NCBI RefSeq assembly: GCF_003403035.1
Contig: NZ_QURN01000001.1
Location: 62,001 to 126,000 of the forward strand
Reading direction: 5' to 3'
Length of the DNA: 64,000 nt
Origin: Mesorhizobium denitrificans
GTDB lineage: Bacteria; Pseudomonadota; Alphaproteobacteria; Rhizobiales; Rhizobiaceae
Within the stretch, counting starts at the first letter, position 1. Each line of letters opens with the position of its first letter. The translations under genes were made by a program, and so were the position numbers. A model generated the notes under the pieces. It was not told where the DNA came from. It did not search any database and saw only the letters and a list, made by a program, of their open reading frames with translations. This document shows, one piece after another, positions 56,365-64,000 of this stretch.

Positions 56365-56392
56365 GGTCGTGGGCTTTTCGGGGTCCACGACC
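56365..56392. repeat. Hairpin between aglE and aglF
   Basis: GGTCGTGG and CCACGACC form a perfect 8-bp stem with a 12-base loop, preceded by a smaller GGGCC/GGCCC hairpin. It has no U-run, so it probably stabilises the aglE mRNA or damps transcription into aglF, giving more binding protein than permease. Confidence 0.6.
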
Positions 56393-56450
56393 ACCTCCAG
56401 CACAGACTGGAGAGCTTGGTCTTGCACGGTCAGACTAGAGGGGACGCGTT

Positions 56451-57461
56451 ATGGCTTCGCAGATTCTTTCCGCCATCATTGTGATCGTTGTGGGCGTGGG
56501 CGGTTGCCTCGCTTACTTCTGGGGCGCGAACAAGCTGGTTGATCTGGTCTATCCCTCGCGAGGGGTGAGCGGAACGGCAGCGGTCGATAATCTGCGGCGG
56601 CAGGGACTTGTCCGTCCGTGGCTATTCATCGGTCCGGCCATCCTGATCCTCGGCGTCTACCTGATCTATCCGGTTGTCTCGACGCTGCTCTATTCCTTCT
56701 ATGACAAGGGGGGCGACAATTTCGTGGGCCTGAATAATTATCGCTGGCTGCTCGGCGATGAGGAGTTTCGCAACTCGCTGCTGAACAATCTGATGTGGCT
56801 GATTGTTGTGCCTGCGGCCTGCACTTTTCTTGGGCTTATCATAGCGGTACTGACCGATAAAATCTGGTGGGGCACGATTGCGAAAAGCCTGATTTTCCTG
56901 CCGCTGGCGATCTCTTTCGTCGGCGCGTCGGTGATCTGGAAATTCGTCTACGAATATCGCGGTGACGGGCAGGAGCAGATCGGCATCCTGAACGCGATTG
57001 TTCAGGCGTTTGGCGGCCAGCCGCAGGTCTGGATATCGCTGCCCTTCTGGAACAATTTCTTCCTGATGATCATCCTGATCTGGATTCAGACCGGCTTTGC
57101 GATGGTCATTCTCTCCTCGGCCCTGCGCGGCATACCGGAGGAAACGATTGAGGCCGCCGTTATCGACGGCGCAAACCCGTTCCAGATTTTCTGGAAGATC
57201 ATGATCCCGCAGATTTGGGGCACGATCCTCGTGGTCTGGACGACGATAACGATCCTCGTTCTCAAGGTTTTCGACATTGTTTTGACCATGACAAACGGCC
57301 AGTGGAACAGTCAGGTTCTGGCGAACCTCATGTTCAACTGGATGTTCCGGGGCGGCGGTGATTTCGGGCGTGGCGCGACGATTGCCATCGTCATCATGAT
57401 CGGCGTGCTGCCCATCATGATCTGGAATATCCGGCAGGCGAACAAAGAGGGAGGGCGCTGA
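56451..57461 (+). CDS. aglF: Alpha-glucoside ABC transporter permease AglF
   Basis: A 336-residue permease with an extra N-terminal helix (SAIIVIVVGVGGCLAYFWG) before the usual six. EAA loop EETIEAAVIDGANPFQIFWKIMIPQI. It pairs with AglG; the gap between them is one base, and the order matches other agl operons. Confidence 0.94.
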   Translation: MASQILSAIIVIVVGVGGCLAYFWGANKLVDLVYPSRGVSGTAAVDNLRRQGLVRPWLFIGPAILILGVYLIYPVVSTLLYSFYDKGGDNFVGLNNYRWLLGDEEFRNSLLNNLMWLIVVPAACTFLGLIIAVLTDKIWWGTIAKSLIFLPLAISFVGASVIWKFVYEYRGDGQEQIGILNAIVQAFGGQPQVWISLPFWNNFFLMIILIWIQTGFAMVILSSALRGIPEETIEAAVIDGANPFQIFWKIMIPQIWGTILVVWTTITILVLKVFDIVLTMTNGQWNSQVLANLMFNWMFRGGGDFGRGATIAIVIMIGVLPIMIWNIRQANKEGGR

Positions 57462-57462
57462 G

Positions 57463-58629
57463 ATGGCACAGGCAAGTGGCAAGTCCGCAGGCAAATCCTT
57501 CTTCGGCCGCTTCGGCGTTCATCTGGCGGTTCTGTTTTTCGTCCTGATCTGGACGCTGCCCACGATCGGCATTCTGGTCACGTCCTTGCGTGACAAAAAC
57601 CAGATCGTCGCATCTGGCTGGTGGACGTCTTTCTCGTCTTCAATGCAGACCTCTGCAACACGCCTTTCGCCCCCTTCAAGCCAGGTCCAGAAAGACGGCA
57701 AATTCGTTATTGAAGGCAATCTTTTCGAGACGCCCGGTTCTTCCGCCGTCAGCGCATTCGGAACGCGTTCGGCTCAGCCGACTGAGTTCAAGGCAGGCGA
57801 CGTTGCAGACTTGAAGGATGGGGTTACACTGCAGGTGAACGCGGATGGCTCATATGTTTTCGCCTCGCCAGTTGCCTTCGATGGCGATAATGGCCGCCGC
57901 GTGTACTACGCCGCGACCATGCCGCCCAAATTCACCACCGATAATTACAACACCGTGCTGTTGTCCGAAGGCATTGGGCGCTCGTTCCTCAACTCGCTGA
58001 CGGTCACGATACCGGCCACCATCATTCCAATCATGATTGCAGCATTCGCAGCCTATGCGCTGGCATGGATGCGGTTTCCGGGACGGGCGCTGTTGATCGC
58101 GGTAATCATCGGCCTGCTTGTCGTGCCGCTGCAAATGGCGCTTATTCCGTTGCTGGAACTTTACAACGGCGTCGGCAATCTGTTCGGGGTGCCGTCTAAA
58201 ACCTATCTCGGCATATGGCTGGCGCATACCGGCTTCGGCCTGCCCTTCGCAATCTATCTGTTACGCAGCTATATGGCTGGCCTGCCGCGCGAACTGATGG
58301 AATCCGCGCGCATCGACGGTGCAAGCGATTTCGAGATTTTTACCAAGATCGTGCTGCCGCTGTCATTCCCGGTGCTGGCTTCCTTCGCCATTTTCCAATT
58401 CCTGTGGGTGTGGAACGACCTGCTGGTGGCGATGGTGTTCCTTGGCTCCGGCAACGATCAACTGGTGCTGACCGGCAGGCTGAACGCACTGCTCGGTTCT
58501 CGCGGCGGTGACTGGGAGATCCTGACGACATCGGCATTCATCACCATCATCGTGCCGCTGCTCGTGTTCTTCTCGTTGCAGCGCTACTTCGTGCGCGGCC
58601 TGCTGGCCGGCTCGGTTAAGGGAGGTTGA
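57463..58629 (+). CDS. aglG: Alpha-glucoside ABC transporter permease AglG
   Basis: A 388-residue permease, longer than MalG-type proteins because a periplasmic loop of about 110 residues (roughly 40-150) separates the first helix from the rest, as in characterised AglG. EAA loop ELMESARIDGASDFEIFTKIVLPLSFP; the end is RYFVRGLLAGSVKGG. The stop overlaps the upstream region of aglA. Confidence 0.94.
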   Translation: MAQASGKSAGKSFFGRFGVHLAVLFFVLIWTLPTIGILVTSLRDKNQIVASGWWTSFSSSMQTSATRLSPPSSQVQKDGKFVIEGNLFETPGSSAVSAFGTRSAQPTEFKAGDVADLKDGVTLQVNADGSYVFASPVAFDGDNGRRVYYAATMPPKFTTDNYNTVLLSEGIGRSFLNSLTVTIPATIIPIMIAAFAAYALAWMRFPGRALLIAVIIGLLVVPLQMALIPLLELYNGVGNLFGVPSKTYLGIWLAHTGFGLPFAIYLLRSYMAGLPRELMESARIDGASDFEIFTKIVLPLSFPVLASFAIFQFLWVWNDLLVAMVFLGSGNDQLVLTGRLNALLGSRGGDWEILTTSAFITIIVPLLVFFSLQRYFVRGLLAGSVKGG

Positions 58630-58631
58630 GA

Positions 58632-60296
58632 ATGGGCGAGGCATTGCGTCGCGTCGAAGCGCAGCCGGAGGCCGCGCCGGATCGGGACTGGTGGCGGGGA
58701 GCGGTGATCTATCAGATCTACCCGCGCAGCTATCAGGACTCGAATGGCGACGGCATCGGCGATCTTCGCGGTATCATCGAGCGCTTGCCCTATGTGGCCG
58801 AGCTTGGTGTCGACGGCATCTGGATTTCGCCGTTCTTCACCTCGCCGATGAAGGATTTCGGCTACGATGTTTCAGACTATCGCGGCATCGACCCGATGTT
58901 CGGCACGCTCGCTGATTTCGACGATCTGATCCGCACCGCGCATGAGCTTGGCCTCAAGGTGATGGTGGATGGCGTGATTTCGCATTCGTCAGATCAGCAT
59001 CCCTGGTTTGTGGAAAGCCGCTCCTCGCGCACCAATCCGAAAGCGGATTGGTATGTGTGGGCCGACGCGAAACCGGATGGCACGCCGCCCAACAATTGGC
59101 TGTCGATTTTCGGCGGTTCGGCGTGGCAGTGGGATACGCGCCGGATGCAGTATTACCTGCATAATTTCCTGTCGGAGCAGCCGGATTTGAACTTTCACAA
59201 CCGGGATGTGCAGGGTGCGCTACTGGATGTCGTGCGCTTCTGGCTGGATCGCGGTGTAGATGGCTTCCGGCTGGATACAATCAACTTCTATTTCCATAGC
59301 GAAGGGCTGGAAGATAATCCGCCGCTGCGCCCGGAAGATCGAAACGACCAGACCGCACCAGCCGTGAATCCGTATAATTTTCAGGACCACATCTACGACA
59401 AGAGCCGCCCCGACAATCTGAAATTCCTGGAGCGGTTCCGCGCTGTGCTGGACGAATATCCGGCGGCGGCATGTGTCGGCGAGGTGGGCGATTCCCAGCG
59501 CGGGCTGGAGGTCGTGGCTGCCTACACATCCGGCAATAACCGCGTGCATATGTGCTATGCTTTCGACTTTCTCGCGCCGGAAAAGATAAGCGCCGAAAAG
59601 GTGCGCGCCGTGCTGGAAGATTTCGGCAGGGTGGCGCGCGACGGCTGGGCTTGCTGGGCATTCTCGAACCACGATGTCGTGCGCCATGCGTCACGCTGGG
59701 GTGCCGGCGAGCATGACCGCCAAGCCTATGCCAAACTGCTGTCGGCACTCATCATGTCGCTGCGCGGATCGGTCTGTCTCTATCAGGGCGAGGAACTTGG
59801 GCTGACGGAAGCCGAGCTTTCCTTCGAGGATTTGCAGGACCCCTATGGGATTCGCTTCTGGCCGGAGTTCAAGGGTCGCGACGGTTGCCGCACGCCGATG
59901 GTTTGGGAACGCGCCTCAAAGAATGGCGGCTTCTCCAGTGGCAAGCCGTGGCTGCCTGTGTCGGAGGAGCATTTGCCGCTGGCGGTGAGCCAGCAAGAGG
60001 GCGACAAATCTTCCGTGCTGGAACACTACCGGCGGTTTATTGCGTTCCGCGCTGCGCATCCGGCTTTTGCCAAGGGTGAGATCGAGTTTGTTCACGCAAA
60101 GGGCGATGTCGTCGCTTTCGTGCGCAACTATGGCAATGAGAGCATTCTGTGCGTTTTCAATCTGGGCGCCGATAGCCAGAGCTTTGACAGCAAACTGAAA
60201 GCCGAGCCGCTGAGCGGCCACGGCTTTGCGAGCGAACGCGTTGGAGACACGATCAAGCTAAAGCCATACAGCGCCTTTTTTGGGCGGATTCTGTAG
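58632..60296 (+). CDS. aglA: Alpha-glucosidase (GH13)
   Basis: A 554-residue cytosolic glycoside hydrolase that cleaves the imported alpha-glucoside. The GH13 catalytic residues are all present: nucleophile D215 in GVDGFRLDTINFY, acid/base E284 in CVGEVGD, and D348 in FSNHDVV. The N-terminal IYQIYPRSYQDSNGDGIGD is the usual oligo-1,6-glucosidase/sucrase-type opening. ATG 58632 has GGGAGG six bases upstream; the TTG two codons earlier is less likely. It sits between permeases and ATPase exactly as in agl operons. Confidence 0.95.
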   Translation: MGEALRRVEAQPEAAPDRDWWRGAVIYQIYPRSYQDSNGDGIGDLRGIIERLPYVAELGVDGIWISPFFTSPMKDFGYDVSDYRGIDPMFGTLADFDDLIRTAHELGLKVMVDGVISHSSDQHPWFVESRSSRTNPKADWYVWADAKPDGTPPNNWLSIFGGSAWQWDTRRMQYYLHNFLSEQPDLNFHNRDVQGALLDVVRFWLDRGVDGFRLDTINFYFHSEGLEDNPPLRPEDRNDQTAPAVNPYNFQDHIYDKSRPDNLKFLERFRAVLDEYPAAACVGEVGDSQRGLEVVAAYTSGNNRVHMCYAFDFLAPEKISAEKVRAVLEDFGRVARDGWACWAFSNHDVVRHASRWGAGEHDRQAYAKLLSALIMSLRGSVCLYQGEELGLTEAELSFEDLQDPYGIRFWPEFKGRDGCRTPMVWERASKNGGFSSGKPWLPVSEEHLPLAVSQQEGDKSSVLEHYRRFIAFRAAHPAFAKGEIEFVHAKGDVVAFVRNYGNESILCVFNLGADSQSFDSKLKAEPLSGHGFASERVGDTIKLKPYSAFFGRIL

Positions 60297-60317
60297 GCGA
60301 CGATCTGGGAGGAAGAA

Positions 60318-61433
60318 ATGGCAAATCTGAAACTTCGCAGTGTCGAGAAAGCCTATGGTTCGATCAAGATTCTGCACGGTATCGATCTCGATATTCAATC
60401 CGGCGAGTTCATTGTTTTCGTGGGGCCATCAGGCTGCGGAAAGTCCACTCTGCTGCGCTCCATTGCGGGGCTTGAGGAGATCACCGGCGGAACGCTCGAA
60501 ATCGACAATGAGGTGGTGAACGATGTGCCGCCATCCAAGCGCGGCATTGCGATGGTGTTTCAGTCCTATGCGCTTTATCCGCACATGACCGTCTACGACA
60601 ACATGGCGTTCGGCATGAAGATCGCCCGCGAAGACAAGGCAGAAATTGATCGCCGCGTGCGACAGGCGGCAGAGATTTTGCAGCTTACGAAATATCTGGA
60701 TCGATTGCCTAAGGCGATGTCGGGCGGGCAGCGGCAGCGCGTTGCGATCGGCCGCGCGATTGTGCGCAATCCGAAGGTGTTTTTGTTCGACGAACCGCTG
60801 TCGAATCTGGACGCGGCGCTGCGCGTGGCAACCCGCATCGAGATTGCCAAGCTCAAGGAATCCATGCCGAACACGACAATGATTTATGTGACGCACGATC
60901 AGGTGGAGGCCATGACGCTGGCCGACCGGATCGTGGTGTTGAAGGATGGCCATGTGGAGCAGGTCGGCTCGCCGATGCAACTCTACAAGAAACCAGGAAA
61001 TCTGTTTGTTGCGCAGTTCATAGGCTCACCGGCCATGAACATTCTGCCCGCCCGCGTGGCAAAAGCAGGCGCGACAACCGAGGTAGCTGTTGATGGCGGC
61101 AGCAGCGTTTCCGTGCCCATTGCCACGCCTGCGGGCGCGGCGGGCACGGAAATCAGTTTCGGCGTTCGACCGGAGGACCTCTATGTGTCCAAAGGAACGA
61201 AGGCGTTGTTCGAAGGCAAGGTGGATTACATCGAGCAATTGGGCGAAGTGCAGCTTGTCTATGTGGACATCGGGCGCGGGGCGGACAGGCCGCTGACCGC
61301 CAAGTTGCCCGGCAATGCTGCCGTCGAGCGCGGTCAGACGCTGCGGCTGGATGCCGATAGCGGCGATTTGCACATTTTCGATGCCAATGGCTCGTCTTTC
61401 GTGCCGCATGAGATTGAGGCAAAGGCGGCGTAA
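60318..61433 (+). CDS. aglK: Alpha-glucoside ABC transporter ATP-binding protein
   Basis: A 371-residue ATPase: Walker [13 protein letters not shown]-loop VFQSYALYPHM, signature [14 protein letters not shown], Walker [23 protein letters not shown]. The C-terminal TOBE region (ISFGVRPEDLYV) is longer than that of the amino-sugar ATPase at 52698. GGGAGGAAG precedes the ATG. It is the last gene of the agl operon and converges with the sulfur genes. Confidence 0.95.
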   Translation: MANLKLRSVEKAYGSIKILHGIDLDIQSGEFIVFVGPSGCGKSTLLRSIAGLEEITGGTLEIDNEVVNDVPPSKRGIAMVFQSYALYPHMTVYDNMAFGMKIAREDKAEIDRRVRQAAEILQLTKYLDRLPKAMSGGQRQRVAIGRAIVRNPKVFLFDEPLSNLDAALRVATRIEIAKLKESMPNTTMIYVTHDQVEAMTLADRIVVLKDGHVEQVGSPMQLYKKPGNLFVAQFIGSPAMNILPARVAKAGATTEVAVDGGSSVSVPIATPAGAAGTEISFGVRPEDLYVSKGTKALFEGKVDYIEQLGEVQLVYVDIGRGADRPLTAKLPGNAAVERGQTLRLDADSGDLHIFDANGSSFVPHEIEAKAA

Positions 61434-61443
61434 GGCCGGGAGG

Positions 61444-61977
61444 CTATTGCGGCAATCGCCGCCACGAATATTTGCCGGCGGGCTTATCGTCGCGTACCGA
61501 TGGCTGGTTGTACAAGCCCAGCCCTTTTACGCGGCCTTCCTCGATCCAGCGCAGAAGCACGGTGTGCGAAATCTCGAACTCCGTGAACCCCACGCGCAGC
61601 ATATGCGAAAACTGGTCCGGCAATACCTGTCCGACCGCGCGAACCGCGCCCTTGTAGCCATAGCGTCGACGCAGAAGCTCGGCCTTGGAAAAGCTTCTGC
61701 CATCGCTGAAAGCCGGAAACTCCAATGCGACCAGCGCCAAGCTTTCGAGATGCTCGGCAATCGCCTCGATCTTGTCTCCCGGCTTGATGCGCACGCCGGT
61801 GCGATGATTGGCACTGCGCCGCGCTTCCGCATCCAGCGCCAGAAACGCGTCCAGCGGCAAGATCACATCGCCGGTCGCGGCCAGCCCGTCAGCGTCTTCG
61901 ACGTGCCGCCAGGTATCGTCACGAAAACCGTCGAGCGTCCACAGGCGCACGGCTGGCTGTTCGGCAGTTTCACTCAT
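61444..61977 (-). CDS. DUF934 protein, sulfite-reduction associated
   Basis: A 177-residue protein matching DUF934: LPLDAFLALDAEARRS, FPAFSDGRSFSKAELLRRRYGYKGAVRAVGQVLPDQFSHMLRVGF and the late FEIS...LLRWIEEGRV. It is always near cysI/cysH in alphaproteobacteria and is thought to assist siroheme-dependent sulfite reduction; the exact role is not known. It is the last gene here, 25 bases after cysH. Confidence 0.92.
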   Translation of the reverse strand: MSETAEQPAVRLWTLDGFRDDTWRHVEDADGLAATGDVILPLDAFLALDAEARRSANHRTGVRIKPGDKIEAIAEHLESLALVALEFPAFSDGRSFSKAELLRRRYGYKGAVRAVGQVLPDQFSHMLRVGFTEFEISHTVLLRWIEEGRVKGLGLYNQPSVRDDKPAGKYSWRRLPQ

Positions 61978-62002
61978 TCAGATTGATCCGTTCTTATGCG
62001 CG

Positions 62003-62767
62003 TCAGTGACCGCTATTTTCCAGCGAACGATCCAGTCCGGCAAGGTGGATGCCACACTCGACCTTTGCCTGACCCGCCCAGCGTCCGCTGCGCGCATCCT
62101 CGCCGGGCTTTACCGGCTGGGTGCAGGGAAAGCAGCCTATCGAGAGGTAACCATAGGCGACAAGAGGATTTTCGCGCAAGGCGTGCGCGCGCATGTAATC
62201 GGCAAGCTCGGAGGTGGTCCAGCGCGCCAGCGGATTGATGCGAAGGCGCGGGCCGACCGTTTCGAACGCAGCCAGCCCGGCGCGCGTTGAAGCCTGAAAG
62301 CGCTTACGTCCCGTGAACCATGCGCGGAACGGCTCCACGCCACGGGCCAGCGGCTCCACCTTGCGGATTTCGCAGCAGGCGTCCGTATCGCGCTGATGCA
62401 GCGTTCCGTCCGGATCTTTTTCGCGCAACGCCGCTTCTTTCGGCGTTAGAATGCGAATGTTGCGCAGGCCGAAATCAGCGACCAGCGCGTCGCGATACTC
62501 CAGCGTTTCGCCAAAATGCTTGCCCGTATCGAGAAAGAGCACTGGCAAATTGCGGTCGATCTCGGCCACCATGTGCAGCAGCACTGCGGAATCCGCACCG
62601 AACGACGAAACCGCCGCAACGCCGCTTATGCCAAGGCGCTCGACCGAGCGGGCGATGATTTCCTGCGGCGAGGCTGCACCGTAGCGCGCCTCCAGCGCTG
62701 CGGCTTCGATTGCGGCCTGCTCTTCCGCTAGCCTTTCGGCCTCAGGCGGCTTTGGCTTCGCTACCAT
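62003..62767 (-). CDS. cysH: Adenylylsulfate (APS)/PAPS reductase
   Basis: A 254-residue assimilatory reductase that makes sulfite. The PP-loop-like SSFGADSAVLL (about 54-64) binds nucleotide, the catalytic Cys is C238 in ECGIHL. Two Cys pairs, CC at 131-132 and CFPC (C212, C215), are the [4Fe-4S] ligands that mark the APS-using, cluster-bearing branch. AAGGAGG six bases before ATG 62767 fixes the start, which lies inside the end of cysI (26-base overlap). Confidence 0.95.
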   Translation of the reverse strand: MVAKPKPPEAERLAEEQAAIEAAALEARYGAASPQEIIARSVERLGISGVAAVSSFGADSAVLLHMVAEIDRNLPVLFLDTGKHFGETLEYRDALVADFGLRNIRILTPKEAALREKDPDGTLHQRDTDACCEIRKVEPLARGVEPFRAWFTGRKRFQASTRAGLAAFETVGPRLRINPLARWTTSELADYMRAHALRENPLVAYGYLSIGCFPCTQPVKPGEDARSGRWAGQAKVECGIHLAGLDRSLENSGH

Positions 62768-64000
62768 AGAGCGCCTCCTTGAAGGGCGCTTGCCCAACGC
62801 GACGATAGGTGTCGAGAAACTTCTCGCTCTCATCGCGCCGCACCACAAGATAGGTTTCGACGATTGTCTCAATCGCGTCTGTGATTTCTCCCGGCCCGAA
62901 ACCGCGCCCGATGATTTCACCTACCGATGTGTTTTCATCGCCGGAGCCGCCGAGCGTGACCTGATAGAGCTCCGCGCCCTTCTTCTCCACGCCCAGAATG
63001 CCGATATGGCCGACATGGTGATGCCCGCAGGCATTGATGCAGCCCGAAATTTTCAGCTTCAGCTCGCCAATATCGCGCTGGCGTTCCAGCGAGGCGAAGC
63101 GCCGTGAAATATCCTGTGCGACCGAGATGGAGCGGGCATTTGCCAGAGCGCAATAGTCGAGGCCGGGGCAGGAGATAATATCCGTGATGAGGTTGGAATT
63201 GGCCGTTGCCAGGCCGATCTCCACCAGCCTGTCATAGATGGCGCGCAGGTCCGCACGCGCCACATGCGGCAGGATCAGGTTCTGCTCATGGCTGACGCGG
63301 ATTTCGTCAAACGCGTAGCGCTCGGCAAGGTCTGCAATCGCATCCATCTGGCCGTCGCTTACATCGCCCGGCGTTTCGCCAATGCCTTTGAGGGAGATGG
63401 TCAAAGCGGCATAATCGGGATGGCGATGCGTGATGACGTTCTGGTCCAGCCATTCCGAGAAATCACGCGAGTCGAGCCGTGCGAGCTTGATCGTCTCGTC
63501 GCCTTCCGGCCGGGCGGGTAATTCCGGCGGTGCAAAATAAGCCTGAATCGCCTCAATGTCCGACCGCGGCAGCGTGAGTTCCGTATTCTTCAGATCTGCC
63601 CATTCAGCCTCGACCTGACGTGCAAATTCTTCAGCGCCCGTTTCGTGAACGAGAATCTTGATACGCGCCTTGTATTTGTTGTCGCGACGACCGTAGAGAT
63701 TGTACACGCGCAGGATCGCAGTGGTGTAGGAGAGCAAATCCTGCTCAGGCAGAAAATCGCGGATTTTCTTCGCCACCATCGGCGTGCGGCCCAGACCACC
63801 CCCTACATAAACCGAGAAGCCAAGTTCGCCCCGCTCGTTCTTCTTCAGATGAAGGCCGATGTCATGCGTCTGGATCGCAGCGCGGTCGCGATTTGCGCCC
63901 GTCACGGCAATCTTGAACTTGCGCGGCAGATAGGAAAACTCGGGATGCAGCGACGACCACTGTCGCAGGATTTCCGCATAGGGGCGGGGATCCGCAAACT
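62742..64000 (-). CDS. cysI: Sulfite reductase, ferredoxin-type (siroheme); 5' end outside window
   Basis: The reading frame runs off the right edge, so about 419 C-terminal residues are seen. The siroheme/[4Fe-4S] ligands are intact in CPGLDYCALANARS and SGCINACGHHH. YVGGGLGRTPMVAKKI and SFTGANRDRA-like segments fit the ferredoxin-nitrite/sulfite reductase fold. Linkage with cysH and DUF934 indicates sulfite rather than nitrite reduction. The gene ends inside cysH. Confidence 0.94.
   Translation of the reverse strand, partial: FADPRPYAEILRQWSSLHPEFSYLPRKFKIAVTGANRDRAAIQTHDIGLHLKKNERGELGFSVYVGGGLGRTPMVAKKIRDFLPEQDLLSYTTAILRVYNLYGRRDNKYKARIKILVHETGAEEFARQVEAEWADLKNTELTLPRSDIEAIQAYFAPPELPARPEGDETIKLARLDSRDFSEWLDQNVITHRHPDYAALTISLKGIGETPGDVSDGQMDAIADLAERYAFDEIRVSHEQNLILPHVARADLRAIYDRLVEIGLATANSNLITDIISCPGLDYCALANARSISVAQDISRRFASLERQRDIGELKLKISGCINACGHHHVGHIGILGVEKKGAELYQVTLGGSGDENTSVGEIIGRGFGPGEITDAIETIVETYLVVRRDESEKFLDTYRRVGQAPFKEALYGSEAKAA

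Noticed and set aside
62742-64000. Nitrite reductase
   Set aside because: The fold is shared, but linkage to cysH and DUF934 and the absence of nitrate genes favour sulfite reductase.

Overview
The window is a stretch of chromosome from an alphaproteobacterium of the order Hyphomicrobiales (Rhizobiales), most like the Phyllobacteriaceae/Brucellaceae side of that order. The evidence is the gene content and order: dnaK-dnaJ-pmtA-pyrF, a PmtA of the Sinorhizobium type, DUF2852, a BTLCP-family protein, intracellular PhaZ, infC with an ATT start, the aglR-EFGAK alpha-glucoside locus, and cysI-cysH-DUF934. The DNA is GC-rich and even in character. I saw no insertion sequence, integrase, prophage or CRISPR array. 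Both ends cut genes: a response regulator at the left and cysI at the right.

Layout. 1-4750: a two-component pair (receiver protein, REC-HisKA_2 kinase), a membrane M50 protease carrying a START/SRPBCC-like domain, tRNA-Thr(CGT) and a single-pass membrane protein. 4754-18664: a DNA-repair nuclease/ligase pair, a TPR-methyltransferase, lepA, a class A penicillin-binding protein, small conserved proteins, short RNase D, an M20 dipeptidase, a probable small RNA and polA. 18719-29018: a sugar oxidoreductase/isomerase/aldo-keto reductase run, class II aldolase, an EamA transporter, a BTLCP protein, phaZ, DUF1330, pyrF, FMN reductase and pmtA. 29135-35025: dnaJ, dnaK, DUF2852, a BenE-type transporter and a hydrolase. 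35274-42042: the translation block infC, (ICMT-like), rpmI, rplT, (kinase-like), pheS, pheT. 42090-43276: cytochrome b561 and YceI.

43281-53696 is an amino-sugar locus. One arm holds a BadF/BcrAD-type sugar kinase, a GntR regulator, a SIS-domain deaminase/isomerase and NagA. The divergent arm holds MurQ etherase and a complete ABC sugar importer with an embedded oxidoreductase. Together the enzymes could take N-acetylmuramate or N-acetylglucosamine to fructose-6-phosphate without a PTS. Two near-identical direct-repeat sites of opposite orientation flank the divergent promoter region and are probable operators. 53707-61433 is the agl locus: a LacI regulator with two copies of the perfect palindrome CAAAGCGCTTTG, then a five-gene alpha-glucoside transporter and glucosidase operon. 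The right end is assimilatory sulfate reduction.

The most interesting items are a predicted small RNA on the minus strand at about 15447-15590, with three successive hairpins whose loops are all C-rich and anti-Shine-Dalgarno-like; the PTS-independent MurNAc/GlcNAc locus with its operators; the START-M50 fusion; and the extra genes (ICMT-like and kinase-like) set inside the infC-rpmI-rplT-pheST block.
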